Assembly (NCBI RefSeq): GCF_917563885.1
Contig: NZ_CAKJTG010000004.1
Span: forward strand, 121,876 to 185,875
DNA from: Pseudoneobacillus rhizosphaerae
GTDB taxonomy: Bacteria > Bacillota > Bacilli > Bacillales > Cytobacillaceae
Length of the DNA stretch: 64,000 bases
Reading direction: 5' to 3'
Part shown: positions 27,110-36,750 of the stretch, in pieces
Numbering within the stretch: the first letter of the stretch is position 1
Layout of the letters: the number at the start of each line of letters is the position of its first letter
Made by a program: the position numbers and the translations under genes
The notes under the pieces: model-generated
The model's database searches: none
What the model was told of the DNA's origin: nothing
Seen by the model: only the letters and a program-made list of their open reading frames with translations

Positions 27110-27904
27110 TTAATAAAGCATTTCTTCTTTCAACATATGTTTAAACATAAAGTCATCTAAGCTTTTAAATTCATATCCTTGTTTCTTTAAGTCCTTCAGT
27201 ACCCTCTCTAGTGCATCTGCATTGTCCTTTGAGACTGTATGGAGTAGCATTATCGATCCAGGATGTACTTGGCGCATAATATTGTCGTATGCATATTGTG
27301 CACCCTTCTGTTGGTCAGTGTACCAATCGACAAATGCAAGCGACCAAAACACATGAGTATATCCGGCATCCTTTGCTAAAGCCATTGTTCTTTCGCTAAA
27401 GACACCTCTTGGTGGTCGAAGGTATGCCATATTTTTCTTTCCAGTTAGTACTTCGGTTTCAGCACGAACCTTTTCGAGTTCTTCTTTTAAACGTTGATCA
27501 CTAACTTGAGTCAGGTCAGGGTGGTGCCACGAGTGATTTCCAACAATATGACCTTCTTTTGCCATTCGCAAAACTAATTCTGACGCCGTGTTAAGATAAT
27601 GACCCGTGACAAAAAATGTTGCAGGAACCTGTTCTTTTTTCAAAATGTCAAGAATTTGTGCAGTATAACCATTTTCATATCCATTATCAAAGGTTAAGTA
27701 AAGATACTTTTTACTAGCATCCCCTTTGTAAATGGCACCATGTTTTTCAATAATATTTTCAAGTGGCTTACCTGCATCGGCGGGTTGGCCATCTTTTCCT
27801 TTCTTGAAGCCCCAATTAATCGGTGAATTAGAAAAATCAGCATGCGCCACATTAGTACTTGTTATTAAAAAAACAATTCCTAAAAGGGTGAACAACTTTT
27901 TCAA
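27110..27904 (-). CDS. pdaA: PdaA, peptidoglycan N-acetylmuramic acid deacetylase
   Basis: PdaA makes the muramic-delta-lactam of spore cortex, which lytic enzymes recognise in germination. The 264-aa protein has an N-terminal signal sequence (LFTLLGIVFLITSTNVAHA), the PINWGFKK motif and a NodB deacetylase domain. Metal and catalytic motifs are visible: YLTFDNGYENGYT, GNHSWHHPDL, LRPPRGVFSE and IMLLHTVS. TTG 27904 is used as start because GGGAGGAG lies upstream; the length then equals that of B. subtilis PdaA. Confidence 0.93.
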   Translation of the reverse strand: MKKLFTLLGIVFLITSTNVAHADFSNSPINWGFKKGKDGQPADAGKPLENIIEKHGAIYKGDASKKYLYLTFDNGYENGYTAQILDILKKEQVPATFFVTGHYLNTASELVLRMAKEGHIVGNHSWHHPDLTQVSDQRLKEELEKVRAETEVLTGKKNMAYLRPPRGVFSERTMALAKDAGYTHVFWSLAFVDWYTDQQKGAQYAYDNIMRQVHPGSIMLLHTVSKDNADALERVLKDLKKQGYEFKSLDDFMFKHMLKEEMLY

Positions 27905-27964
27905 CAAAATAACTCCTCCCAACACATTTTTGTTTATTATTTGTAATAGTGGTGGGAAGCATGA

Positions 27965-28003
27965 GTGCCAGGAGTCATCCAATATTTGGACAACGCCTGG
28001 CAC
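27965..28003. repeat. palindromic GTGCCAGG repeat
   Basis: GTGCCAGG (27965-27972) pairs with CCTGGCAC (27996-28003), and inside it TCCAA pairs with TTGGA. It resembles the widespread Bacillus hairpins built on TGCCAGGCAC and may terminate the class I fumarase transcript. Confidence 0.6.
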
Positions 28004-28011
28004 CCATTGTT

Positions 28012-29547
28012 TTATTTAAAAACCTTTTCTTTAAATTGCTCTAGTTTTTCCAAAGATGATTGGTCAACATCTGCATGTAAGCTGTTTCCGTGTGAATCCA
28101 TTGTCACAACCGCCGTGAAGCCTTCAACCTTTAAATGCCACATTGCTTCTGGTATTCCAAATTGCATTAAGTCGACGCCCTCTACTGATTTAATACAATC
28201 TGCATAGTATTGAGCTGCTCCACCGATTGCATTTAAGTACACTCCACCATGTTCTTGAAGAGCAGCGAGCGTTTTAGGACCCATTCCACCTTTACCAATA
28301 ACCGCACGGATACCGAACCGTTTCATAATGTCCCCTTGGTAAGGCTCCTCACGGATACTTGTAGTTGGACCAGCTGCTTTTACATGCCAATTACCGTCTT
28401 GATCCTTCAACATAACTGGTCCACAATGATAAATCACTTGGCCATTTAAATCGACAGGTGAATCGTTTTCAGACAAGTATTTATGAATCGCATCACGACC
28501 TGTGTACATCATACCGTTAATTTGAACAACATCACCCACTTTTAACTCACGGATTTGCTCCTCTGTAATTGGAGCTTGAAGTGTAACCACTTTTTGTTCG
28601 GTTGCACTTTCCTCTTCCACTTCTTTTGAAAAATCAATTAGCTCCCCTTCTTGGTACATCCAGTCATTGATTTCTCCTGTTTCTGGATTTATAGCAACAC
28701 CAAGACGGCGGTATGCCCAGCAGTTATACGCAACAGACACAAAGAAACTCGCTGGTATACGGTTAATAACCCCAACCTTACAGCCTAGTAGCGTTGTCTC
28801 CCCACCAAAGCCCATTGTTCCAATCCCAAGCTTATTGGCATTTTCCATTACATAATCTTCAAGCTGTTTTAGTTCTTCAATTGGATTTTCATCGTCTACA
28901 GAGCGGAATAATTGATCCTTCGCCAGTTCATAACCAGATGTACGATCTCCACCAATTCCGACTCCTATAAATCCAGCACTACAGCCTTGTCCTTGAGCTT
29001 GGTAAACCGAGTGCATGATACATTTACGGATACCATCTAAATCACGCCCTGCGCGACCAAGACCTTCTAGTTCACACGGTAAGCTATATTGAATGTTTTT
29101 ATTTTCACAACCGCCACCCTTTAAAATTAAGCGTGCGTCGATATAATCCTTTTCCCACTGCTCGAATTTAATGACAGGAGTGCCTGCCCCAAGATTGTCA
29201 CCGCTATTATCTCCAGTAAGTGAATCTACAGAGTTGGGACGTAGTTTGCCATCTTTAGTGGCATCCGCAATCGCCGCATAAATGGCTTTCTTCATTTCAA
29301 GTTGATTTGCTCCAACAGGTGTTTTAATTTTAAAAGTAGGTAGTCCAGTATCCTGGCAAATTGGTGAAACTTGTTCATCAGCCATTGTAATATTATTTGT
29401 GATAGTCGCTAAGCTCATTGCTGCTCTCGTTCCAGCGTTTTCTCTAGCTTTCGCAGCCTTAATTGCGCGACGAACGTCTCTTGGCAGCTTTGTAGAAGTC
29501 TCAACAACTAGCTTGTACATACTCTCTTGGAATTTCTCCATTGTCAT
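28012..29547 (-). CDS. fumA: fumarate hydratase, class I (iron-sulfur)
   Basis: An oxygen-sensitive 4Fe-4S fumarase with both halves fused in one 511-aa chain. The alpha part is residues 1-about 290 (TMADEQVSPICQDTGLPTFKIKTPVG; GGGCENKNIQYSLPCELEG; QGQGCSAGFIGVGIGGDRTSGYELAK), with cluster cysteines visible. The beta part is about 320-511 (GMMYTGRDAIHKYL; YHCGPVM; GPTTSIRE; GKGGMG). GGGGGAAA lies upstream of ATG 29547. L-tartrate dehydratase is a relative, but the fused arrangement favours fumarase. The class II enzyme FumC is encoded 11 kb away. Confidence 0.9.
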   Translation of the reverse strand: MTMEKFQESMYKLVVETSTKLPRDVRRAIKAAKARENAGTRAAMSLATITNNITMADEQVSPICQDTGLPTFKIKTPVGANQLEMKKAIYAAIADATKDGKLRPNSVDSLTGDNSGDNLGAGTPVIKFEQWEKDYIDARLILKGGGCENKNIQYSLPCELEGLGRAGRDLDGIRKCIMHSVYQAQGQGCSAGFIGVGIGGDRTSGYELAKDQLFRSVDDENPIEELKQLEDYVMENANKLGIGTMGFGGETTLLGCKVGVINRIPASFFVSVAYNCWAYRRLGVAINPETGEINDWMYQEGELIDFSKEVEEESATEQKVVTLQAPITEEQIRELKVGDVVQINGMMYTGRDAIHKYLSENDSPVDLNGQVIYHCGPVMLKDQDGNWHVKAAGPTTSIREEPYQGDIMKRFGIRAVIGKGGMGPKTLAALQEHGGVYLNAIGGAAQYYADCIKSVEGVDLMQFGIPEAMWHLKVEGFTAVVTMDSHGNSLHADVDQSSLEKLEQFKEKVFK

Positions 29548-29765
29548 GTTTCGTTTCCCCCTTTAGCGTGAATCCCCTCAGATACCACTTTTTTTATAAA
29601 ATCACATCAATTTACACCGTTTATTATACTCCTCCCACAATTTTATTTAAAGAATATGCTTTGTGAAAGCTCAATTTTGATTTTAGGAAGAAAAAGTAAA
29701 ATATTCCCGAACAGAGTTGAAAAGTGGCCTATTAGAGGTAAAACGATTCCATTATGAACAACTCT

Positions 29766-29808
29766 GCGCATAAAAGTCGAAAGCCCGCTCATAAAAATCG
29801 CAAACCCC
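29766..29808. repeat. short tandem repeat (two 21/22-bp units)
   Basis: GCGCATAAAAGTCGAAAGCCC is followed directly by GCTCATAAAAATCGCAAACC, and a third unit begins GTATAAG. The remainder of the 450-bp gap 29548-29995 shows no gene or clear RNA. Confidence 0.5.
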
Positions 29809-29970
29809 GTATAAGTTGAGGCTAAAAATCACCGTTTACAGCAAAAACGCGAGTAAACATACAAAATATAGTTGTAGTCTTATTAATTTATTCCAAAAAC
29901 AACAATTCTGTTTAACGAAACCAAAGAATAAGAAGTGCACCGTTTAAAAAAGTTGAATTTTCCAAAAGAA

Positions 29971-29998
29971 AAGAGCCCTACGTAATTGTGTGGGCTCA
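29971..29998 (-). terminator. terminator overlapping the stop of the SE1561-like gene
   Basis: GAGCCC and GGGCTC arms with extra pairs; a TCTTTTCTTTT run on the minus strand. The stem includes the stop codon. Confidence 0.75.
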
Positions 29999-30184
29999 GC
30001 TTTCGTCTCTACCATTAAATTCTTTACATTTCGTTTCCAAGTCGTCAATCATGCTAATCAGGCGATCGATATCTTCTAAATCTACCTCTTCTGGATCGAT
30101 GGTATCTAGTACGTCAGAAAACATATTTAAACGTTGTTTTAAAAATTGAACTTGTGTGCCTTTTTCTTGAATTGGACTACCCAT
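29996..30184 (-). CDS. small acidic SE1561-family protein
   Basis: A 62-aa predominantly helical protein with many Asp/Glu (TIDPEEVDLEDIDRLISMIDDLETKC). The pattern QVQFLKQRLNMFSDVLDTIDPEE resembles the SE1561 family of short Firmicute proteins of unknown function; that recognition is from memory. AAGGGGGA precedes the ATG. It is a single-gene unit. Confidence 0.65.
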   Translation of the reverse strand: MGSPIQEKGTQVQFLKQRLNMFSDVLDTIDPEEVDLEDIDRLISMIDDLETKCKEFNGRDES

Positions 30185-30249
30185 GCTGTCATCCCCCTTC
30201 TTTGCTTGTTTTCATAGTACAGAAAAAATCTAGTTACTGCAATATTTAC

Positions 30250-30276
30250 AAAAAGCCGGAGTAACAACTCCGGCTT
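30250..30276 (-). terminator. yfkD terminator
   Basis: A 9-bp stem AAGCCGGAG/CTCCGGCTT, with five T on the minus strand. Confidence 0.88.
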
Positions 30277-30282
30277 TAACCA

Positions 30283-31086
30283 TTATCTTGGACGTTCTGG
30301 TGCAACAAACCCAAAGCTAACATGGTCCTGAACTGGAATCCAAGCGCCAATTCCTTGAGAGGTTACATTTTTTACGACAATCATCTTTTTGTTACCTTTT
30401 AACATTAGATAAACCTCTCCGTAAGTGACCTTACCTTTTTCATTTACAGCTGGGGCGTAACCATAAAGATAGCCCAACCGATTTGGAGGAATATTATAGA
30501 TTTGGTTCTTTTTCGTTCCTCCACCCACGACTGTCTCAAATGCAAGTGGTAAATTGGTTTTTTTCATTGCTTTTAACAGCATCATTTTCTTTACATCTTC
30601 AGTATTTTGAATTTTCGCAGTTAAGCCACCACGAACAATTTTTTGTGCTTCTTGTACGTAATGGATTTGATAAGGCAGTTTCCCACCACGATTATCAAAA
30701 TAGTTTGTATTTATTCGTTGATACTCCCAATTTGGCGCGGTTTCTGTTGATTCATAATTGAGAGGCCACTGCCCTAAATAAATGATAGCTCGGTACCCAA
30801 TCGCAAAAGGTGTACTATTCACACTCGTTTCATTTAACATCCGAATTAAATCTGGGTTTTCGATTTTGACTTTTGAAGAATCTAATAACTTCTGTGTTAA
30901 ATCACTTGGCTGTAGTAATGGTAAATCTTGTGTTGAATTGGGATACGTATTTTCTTTTGTTATGTTCATAACAGAATTAGGGATCTGGTACTTCGTTGTT
31001 GCCTCTTTCGTTCCCTCCCCCAACCCAGGTGTTGCAAATGAAAACATGAGTACAATTCCAATCATTATGGAAGCCATTTTCTTCAT
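30283..31086 (-). CDS. yfkD: YfkD-family exported protein
   Basis: A 267-aa protein with a signal peptide (MKKMASIMIGIVLMFSFATPGLG) and a mature part rich in beta structure. IPNSVMNITKENTYPNSTQDLPLLQPSDL, then ETAPNWEYQRINTNYFDNRGG, correspond to the YfkD family of unknown function. Location just ahead of yfkE- and yfkF-like genes repeats the B. subtilis order. ATG 31086 follows AAAGGAG; an upstream alternative at 31113 lacks a site. It probably acts outside the membrane. Confidence 0.82.
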   Translation of the reverse strand: MKKMASIMIGIVLMFSFATPGLGEGTKEATTKYQIPNSVMNITKENTYPNSTQDLPLLQPSDLTQKLLDSSKVKIENPDLIRMLNETSVNSTPFAIGYRAIIYLGQWPLNYESTETAPNWEYQRINTNYFDNRGGKLPYQIHYVQEAQKIVRGGLTAKIQNTEDVKKMMLLKAMKKTNLPLAFETVVGGGTKKNQIYNIPPNRLGYLYGYAPAVNEKGKVTYGEVYLMLKGNKKMIVVKNVTSQGIGAWIPVQDHVSFGFVAPERPR

Positions 31087-31163
31087 AGTTGAAACTCCTT
31101 TCACTAATTGCATACACTTTGCTCTTAGTTTTTTCGGAGTTGTCTATTATTATCCATCATAAA

Positions 31164-31778
31164 TTATATTTTGACATTTAATCGAGTTGCTACTTTTTCA
31201 ATAAATGGGACGAACAGCTGAATAGATGGTCCAATCCCAATGGTAACAATGATAGTCCCATATCCAATCGGCCCCTTCACAATTAGAGCCAATACTAGAG
31301 CAATGAGTTCGCCAATTGTTTTGGCTACAACAAGACTAACATTTAGTCGCTTGCTTACCCCCATCATAATATTATCAATTGGATTTAAAGGGAATTTAGG
31401 TTGCAAATACATAGCTACTCCAAGACCTATAATTAGTAGCCCTACAACTAAGGTCACTAATTTTAACATAAATTCATCCGGCTCAAAGTTTCTAAATACA
31501 ATCAACATCCAAAAATCAATTAATGATCCGATAATAAAAAACGTAAACACGGCCATATAATCAGGTCTACTCTTCAGAAGAACGGCATTTACAAATAAAA
31601 GAATGATTCCAATAATAATCACAAAGTTTCCAACCGTGAACCCATAAATCCTTGATAATCCAACATTTAAAGCATCCCATGCCCCAACACCCATATTTGC
31701 TTTAATCGTTAATGAAGCACCTAAACTCAATATAATAATGCCCAGTAACCAAAATAATAATCTTTTTATAAAAGACAT
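31164..31778 (-). CDS. YczE/YitT-type integral membrane protein
   Basis: A 204-aa protein of five to six membrane helices. It begins FIKRLLFWLLGIIILSLGASLTIKANMGVGAWDALNVGLS, a signature of the YczE/YyaS family, with the second repeat GLGVAMYLQPKFPLNPIDNIMMGVS. The function of the family is unknown. A ribosome site GAGGGAG precedes ATG 31778. Its upstream region faces the orphan transcription unit on the plus strand. Confidence 0.8.
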   Translation of the reverse strand: MSFIKRLLFWLLGIIILSLGASLTIKANMGVGAWDALNVGLSRIYGFTVGNFVIIIGIILLFVNAVLLKSRPDYMAVFTFFIIGSLIDFWMLIVFRNFEPDEFMLKLVTLVVGLLIIGLGVAMYLQPKFPLNPIDNIMMGVSKRLNVSLVVAKTIGELIALVLALIVKGPIGYGTIIVTIGIGPSIQLFVPFIEKVATRLNVKI

Positions 31779-31833
31779 TTATTTCTCCCTCATCCTGTAT
31801 TATTTTTGTAACGAAATTGTAAAAATCTGAATA

Positions 31834-31862
31834 TTTACAAAATTAAATATCTAAGGTATACT
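31834..31862 (+). promoter_or_regulatory. promoter of an orphan transcription unit
   Basis: TTTACA (31834-31839), a 17-bp spacer and TATACT (31857-31862), reading away from the YczE-type gene with no plus-strand gene for over 1.5 kb. Confidence 0.6.
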
Positions 31863-31868
31863 CATCTT

Positions 31869-32152
31869 AACTTATTACAAAAGGAGGGTCGCTAGCATTC
31901 GATTCGCTAAAAAATTTTTAAGGAGGATTGGGACCGAATTTTGATAAACTTTCAACGATCGTGTTTTAAATAAAACTAAACATGAAGGTTGGTGATCGAA
32001 CCCCAAAGAAAATTAGCGAATGAATAATGACCTTTTGTAAAAACACAAAAAAACATGTTAGAAAAGACCAATTGTAACATATTTTACCTGTTACTGAAAT
32101 ACTTAAAATCAAAAAAGACTCTGCGCCAAAAATTTGGCACAGAGTCTTTTTT
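31869..32152 (+). ncRNA. candidate stand-alone structured RNA or peptide-coding transcript
   Basis: A good promoter starts a transcript near 31869 that would end at a strong hairpin (stem 32111-32123 with 32140-32152, T-run). The 5' part pairs with a segment about 150 nt downstream: TTACAAAAGG (31875-31884) with CCTTTTGTAA (32031-32040), and nested inside it ATTCGCTAA (31902-31910) with TTAGCGAAT (32013-32021). Two strong Shine-Dalgarno sequences (AAAGGAGGG near 31880 and AAGGAGGA near 31920) lie within. The first could serve a 15-codon frame from ATT 31897 to the double stop at 31942. The unit fits no riboswitch or RNA family I know. The terminator also serves the convergent antiporter gene, so the 3' end is not specific evidence. 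Confidence 0.4.
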
Positions 32153-32155
32153 CAC

Positions 32156-33214
32156 TTATAGAAGATAAAATCCAATCCCCATAATAAAGTAGGCTGCTAA
32201 TAACGTTAATCCCTCAAACCAGTTCGTTTCACCGTCATTCGAAATAATGACAGTCACTAATACAGCGGATACCATGGCAACTAATTCTGGCAAGGTAAAA
32301 ACCAGAGGCATAGATGTTGGGAAAAATAAAGAAACGAGCACAAGTACAGGTGCAACAAACATCGCTATTTGTAGTGTTGACCCGACAGCTATTTCAACGG
32401 CAATATCCATTTTATTTTTATAAGCCAAAATAATAGCAGAAGCATGTTCAGCCGCGTTTCCGACAATCGCAACGATGATAACCCCGATAAATAGCTCTGT
32501 CCAACCAAAGGATTCTGCAACTACTTCAAATGTATGGACAAGGTTTTCCGATACATAGGCAACAGCTATAGTTGCGGCAAATAAAATGGCAACCGCTTTG
32601 CCTTTTGACCACTCAGGCTCTTCCTTCTCATGGTCGGTCCCTTCCGTTTCACTTTGATAAACCCCTCGATGAGAGACAAGCTTAAAGAATAAGGCAGCTA
32701 AGTACAATGCTATCAAAATAATCGATATTCCAACACTTAGATTAAGCGTTTTCTGTTCATTCATTTCCATTGAAAAAACTTCTGGAATGACAAAAGCTAC
32801 AATAATGGCAAACATAAGCAATCCTGAGTTATGCCTAGCATCATAAACATTAAAAAGCTGTCGTTTATATTTGATTCCACCAATAAAAAAGGAAAGTCCC
32901 GCTACTAATAATAGGTTCCCTATAACCGACCCTGTTAAAGAGGCAAGCACGACCCCAATTAAACCTTCCTTTAAAGCAAAAATAGAAATGATCAATTCCA
33001 CTGCATTTCCGAAAGTGGCATTTAATAATCCACCAATCCTAGGACCTGCGACTACCGCCAAGCTTTCCGTTGCTCTACCCATAAAGCTTGCTAATGCGAT
33101 AATGGTTAAGCAATAAATTACAAATAGAATCGTACTTGGCCAATGCATTAATGAACCGATGACAGATAATGGAACACCGACCAAAGTGAGAATCATAAAT
33201 ATCTTATTCGCCAT
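32156..33214 (-). CDS. chaA: Ca2+/H+ antiporter (CaCA family, YfkE/ChaA type)
   Basis: A 352-aa protein with 11 membrane helices that exchanges calcium for protons. The two alpha repeats with the acidic ion ligands are visible: GGLLNATFGNAVELIISIFAL (about residues 58-78) and IVGNAAEHASAIILAYKNKMD in the second half. The central loop is acidic (QSETEGTDHEKEEPE). Length equals B. subtilis YfkE. ATG 33214 follows AAAGGGGAAGG; the longer frame from 33250 was rejected. It lies between yfkD- and yfkF-like genes, as in B. subtilis. Confidence 0.9.
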   Translation of the reverse strand: MANKIFMILTLVGVPLSVIGSLMHWPSTILFVIYCLTIIALASFMGRATESLAVVAGPRIGGLLNATFGNAVELIISIFALKEGLIGVVLASLTGSVIGNLLLVAGLSFFIGGIKYKRQLFNVYDARHNSGLLMFAIIVAFVIPEVFSMEMNEQKTLNLSVGISIILIALYLAALFFKLVSHRGVYQSETEGTDHEKEEPEWSKGKAVAILFAATIAVAYVSENLVHTFEVVAESFGWTELFIGVIIVAIVGNAAEHASAIILAYKNKMDIAVEIAVGSTLQIAMFVAPVLVLVSLFFPTSMPLVFTLPELVAMVSAVLVTVIISNDGETNWFEGLTLLAAYFIMGIGFYLL

Positions 33215-33431
33215 ATACCTTCCCCTTTCAATTATTCCATAATTATACATTATTAATGAAAGTTTACACTATTTACAAAAAGAACGAAATTTAAAGCTCT
33301 TGCAATCTCCTGCTTTTCTCGCTAACATCATCTAGTAGTATTATTATTAGTAAAATGGACATTTTGCATTCCTCATTTAGTTAGGATATCGCCATGTCCA
33401 TGGAAAAATACAAACATTTGGAGATACTAGT

Positions 33432-34604
33432 ATGAGTGAAAGCAGATTTCGATTTTGGATTTTAGTTAGTATTGTGGCAATATCTGGATTTAGCCAAGGG
33501 ATGCTATTACCGCTAATTGCGGTTATTTTTGAAAACAGCGGGGTCTCTTCTTCATTAAACGGCTTAAATGCTACCGCCTTATATATCGGTATTCTTTTAG
33601 CATCACCATTTATGGAACAGCCATTAAGAAGATATGGTTATAAGCCCATTATTATTCTTGGCGGTTTTCTGGTTATCCTATCCTTAGCCTTATTTCCACT
33701 TTGGAAGACATTTTGGTTTTGGTTTTTCCTTCGTCTTTTAATTGGAATAGGAGATCATTCGCTTCACTTCGCCACTCAAACTTGGATTACTTCCTTTTCA
33801 CCAGAGAATAAGCGTGGACGTAACCTCTCCCTATATGGTTTATTTTTTGGGATTGGATTTGCAGCAGGTCCTTTAATGACACCACTTGTAAAGATAAATG
33901 AAGCATTACCGTTTATTGTGTCTACTGTTCTCTGCTTAATAGGGTGGATATTTCTATTTGCTTTGAAAAATGAGTATCCAGAAACAGATATTCGATTAAA
34001 TTCTTTTTTTGATACCCTAAAAAGATTCTCAGCTGCTTGGAAATACGGATGGGTTGCATTCCTACCTCCATTTGTTTATGGATTTTTAGAATCTTCCTTA
34101 AACGGTAGCTTCCCGGTTTATGCTTTGCGAATTGGTCTAGACGTGACCAGCGTTTCCATGTTATTAGCCTCATTTGCGGTTGGGGGCATCATTTTTCAAC
34201 TACCATTAGGAATTATTAGCGATAAATGGGGACGAAGAAATGTTTTAATTCTCATTCTATTTCTTGGATTTATAAGCTTTACGGCAGCAAGCTTTTTAGA
34301 ACAACAATCTTATCTTGCCCTTGCTGTATGCTTATTTATGGCAGGTATGTTCGTTGGTTCTACTTTTTCATTAGGAATATCCTACATGGCAGACTTAATG
34401 CCGAAAAATTTATTACCTACTGGTAATTTAATGTGTGGGATTTTCTTTAGCTTTGGAAGTTTAGCAGGACCTTCGATCGGTGGTTTATTTATTCAGTTTT
34501 TTAAGCAAATAAGCTTCTTTAACATTATTAGTACATTATTTTTAGTGATATTTTTGGTTCAGTTTTTTGTTAAGGAGAAGTCTTTGTTAACCGTAAAGCA
34601 ATAG
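33432..34604 (+). CDS. MFS transporter (YfkF-like)
   Basis: A 390-aa major facilitator protein with 12 membrane segments. The MFS loop motif between helices 2 and 3 is weak, but GIISDKWGRRNVLILILF between helices 8 and 9 is clear, and SPENKRGRNLSLYGLFFGIGFAAGPLM is the helix 4-5 motif. Such sequences belong to drug/proton exporters of the DHA1 type; the substrate is unknown. Position next to the yfkE-like antiporter gene, transcribed divergently, suggests the YfkF orthologue. GGAGAT precedes ATG 33432. Confidence 0.85.
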   Translation: MSESRFRFWILVSIVAISGFSQGMLLPLIAVIFENSGVSSSLNGLNATALYIGILLASPFMEQPLRRYGYKPIIILGGFLVILSLALFPLWKTFWFWFFLRLLIGIGDHSLHFATQTWITSFSPENKRGRNLSLYGLFFGIGFAAGPLMTPLVKINEALPFIVSTVLCLIGWIFLFALKNEYPETDIRLNSFFDTLKRFSAAWKYGWVAFLPPFVYGFLESSLNGSFPVYALRIGLDVTSVSMLLASFAVGGIIFQLPLGIISDKWGRRNVLILILFLGFISFTAASFLEQQSYLALAVCLFMAGMFVGSTFSLGISYMADLMPKNLLPTGNLMCGIFFSFGSLAGPSIGGLFIQFFKQISFFNIISTLFLVIFLVQFFVKEKSLLTVKQ

Positions 34605-34614
34605 AATGACTATT

Positions 34615-34641
34615 AACACCTCCAAATTAGGAGGTTTTTTT
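34615..34641 (+). terminator. terminator of the MFS gene
   Basis: ACCTCC (34618-34623) pairs with GGAGGT (34630-34635), followed by seven T. Confidence 0.88.
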
Positions 34642-34865
34642 GTACTTTAATAAATGAGAAGAACGATATATTAGAATTAACGCTTAAGGCATTATTACCT
34701 TACACATTCACTGATTTAGATATGTAGTTAATTCAAATTGGATACTGAAGGGCAAGTTTTGAGTAATCCTTTTTCAAAACATGCCCTTTTTTATTTGATT
34801 GTTTTGTCCAGTTGAGTACGAAGTCACTCGGCGGATTTCGGTAATTAATTATTTCATTATACCTT

Positions 34866-34988
34866 TTTTCAAACAAACGTTTGATTGATTTTATAAACAG
34901 TAGTGCATTTCAGACAGTTCATTCCACTCACGCAAAAATCTACATTTTTCGCGCAGTATACCGCTATAGCATCCACTACTATATTCCC
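34866..34988. repeat. dispersed repeat, copy B
   Basis: This is the second copy of the element at 23783-23902. It has the same orientation, and both ends are conserved. It begins with the CAAACGTTTG palindrome inside TTTTCAAACAAACGTTTGAT and ends CTACTATATTCCC. The rest of the 435-bp gap 34605-35039 shows only a terminator and AT-rich sequence. Confidence 0.6.
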
Positions 34989-35039
34989 TCTTTAATAGCT
35001 TTAAAATATTCTATTTAAAAACCCATATGATGAACCACT

Positions 35040-36713
35040 TTACTTCACCTCATTCCTCCAGGAATCCTTTAAAGAAACAATCCTATTGAAAACAAGGTTT
35101 TCTTCTTTTGAGTTCTTGTCTACACAAAAATAACCATGTCGGATAAATTGAAATTTGTCCTCTACCTTTGCATTTTTCACTGAAGGTTCCACTATACAAT
35201 CTTTATGGATGAGCCTAGAATGCGGGTTAACCTTCTCAATCCATTCTTTCTCGTTATCTTTCAACAAATTTTCATCTAGAAAAAGTTTGTCAAATAAGTG
35301 AATCTCAGCCTTCACTCCATGCAGAGCTGACACCCAGTGAATGGTTCCCTTTACTTTTCGACTTGTGAATCCTGTTCCACTCTTTGTTTCTTCGTCGTAG
35401 GTACAACGCAGCTCCGTTATATCTCCTGTTTGTTCATCCTTGATGACTTCATTACATTTAATGAAATATGCTCCCTTTAGTCGAACCTCAGCACCTGGGG
35501 ATAAGCGTTTAAACCCTTTCACTGGCGCTTCCATAAAATCTTCCTTTTCAATATAAAGGGCCTTTAAAAAAGAAACTTCTCTTTGTCCCAACTCTGGATT
35601 CTCCACATTATTCTCGATCGATAAGAATTCAGATTGATCATCTGGGTAATTAGTTATGACCACTTTTAATGGATTTAAAATCGCCATTACATTATTCACT
35701 CTCAATTTAAGATTATTTCGCAGTGAACTTTCAAGCATCGCATAATCTACTGTGCTTTGATGTCTAACTATACCAATTTGATCAACAAATTTCCGAATAC
35801 TTTCAGAGGTAAACCCTCGTCTTCTTAGACCTCTTATGGTCGGTAACCGCGGGTCATCCCAACCATCCACAAATCCACCTGCCACTAACTCTCGCAAATA
35901 CCGCTTACTCGTTACTACTCCTGTTAGATTCACCCTTCCAAATTCCCTTTGCTTTGGTGCATTTTTAATATTCAAATTTGTTAAGACCCATTCATAAAGT
36001 GGACGATGATCTTTAAATTCAATTGAGCACAATGAATAAGTTATCCCTTCGATCGCATCTTGTATTGGATGAGCAAAATCATACATCGGATAAATGCACC
36101 ATTTTTCTCCTGTTCTGTAATGATGTGCATGGATAATTCGATACAAAATAGGGTCCCTCAAGTTGATATTAGGCGATTTCATATCCATTTTTGCACGCAG
36201 CACCATCGATGAGGTTGGAAATTCACCATTCTTCATTTTTTCAAATAACTCCAAGTTTTCATCCAAGGTTCGAGTTCTGTACGGACTATTTTTACCAGGT
36301 TCAGTTAATGTTCCTCTGTACTCAGTGATTTCCTCTGGTGTTAGTTCGCACACATACGCCTTCCCGTTTTTGATTAATGTCACTGCTGCTTGAAATATTT
36401 CATCCGAATAATCCGATCCATAAAAAATTCTCTCCCCCGGACTGTATTCAAGCCAGTTAATATCTTCTATGATGGCATTCACGAATTCAATGTCTTCCTT
36501 TAACGGATTTGTATCATCAAATCGTAAATTAAAATATCCATTATACTTTTTCGCTAACATATAGTTAATGTGAATGGCATAGGCACTTCCAATATGCAAA
36601 TAACCATTTGGTTCAGGCGGGAACCTTGTACATATAGGTTTAGTCACATGATTCATATCCTCTTCCAAGAGTTTATTCAAGCTGCCAGAAAGCAATTCAT
36701 TTTCCTCAAACAT
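35040..36713 (-). CDS. glnS: glutaminyl-tRNA synthetase
   Basis: This charges tRNA-Gln directly with glutamine. The 557-aa protein matches E. coli GlnRS in length. The HIGH motif occurs in [16 protein letters not shown] (about residues 30-44), the KMSKS equivalent in VVTSKRYL (about 265), the GlnRS block [30 protein letters not shown] in the middle, and a C-terminal anticodon-binding beta-barrel pair. ATG 36713 has AAGGAGG upstream. Bacilli normally make Gln-tRNA-Gln through GatCAB, so a separate GlnRS is unusual here and suggests horizontal acquisition. The gene is preceded by a T-box leader with a glutamine specifier. Confidence 0.93.
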   Translation of the reverse strand: MFEENELLSGSLNKLLEEDMNHVTKPICTRFPPEPNGYLHIGSAYAIHINYMLAKKYNGYFNLRFDDTNPLKEDIEFVNAIIEDINWLEYSPGERIFYGSDYSDEIFQAAVTLIKNGKAYVCELTPEEITEYRGTLTEPGKNSPYRTRTLDENLELFEKMKNGEFPTSSMVLRAKMDMKSPNINLRDPILYRIIHAHHYRTGEKWCIYPMYDFAHPIQDAIEGITYSLCSIEFKDHRPLYEWVLTNLNIKNAPKQREFGRVNLTGVVTSKRYLRELVAGGFVDGWDDPRLPTIRGLRRRGFTSESIRKFVDQIGIVRHQSTVDYAMLESSLRNNLKLRVNNVMAILNPLKVVITNYPDDQSEFLSIENNVENPELGQREVSFLKALYIEKEDFMEAPVKGFKRLSPGAEVRLKGAYFIKCNEVIKDEQTGDITELRCTYDEETKSGTGFTSRKVKGTIHWVSALHGVKAEIHLFDKLFLDENLLKDNEKEWIEKVNPHSRLIHKDCIVEPSVKNAKVEDKFQFIRHGYFCVDKNSKEENLVFNRIVSLKDSWRNEVK

Positions 36714-36750
36714 AACAAATCCTCCTTTATTTTGTACATTTTTCCCAATA

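Noticed and set aside
30782-31162. 126-codon frame opposite yfkD
   Set aside because: Antisense shadow of a well-supported exported protein gene.
31869-32045. 6S RNA
   Set aside because: The rod-like pairing and length are suggestive, but the central bubble and known Bacillus 6S sequences are not recognisable.
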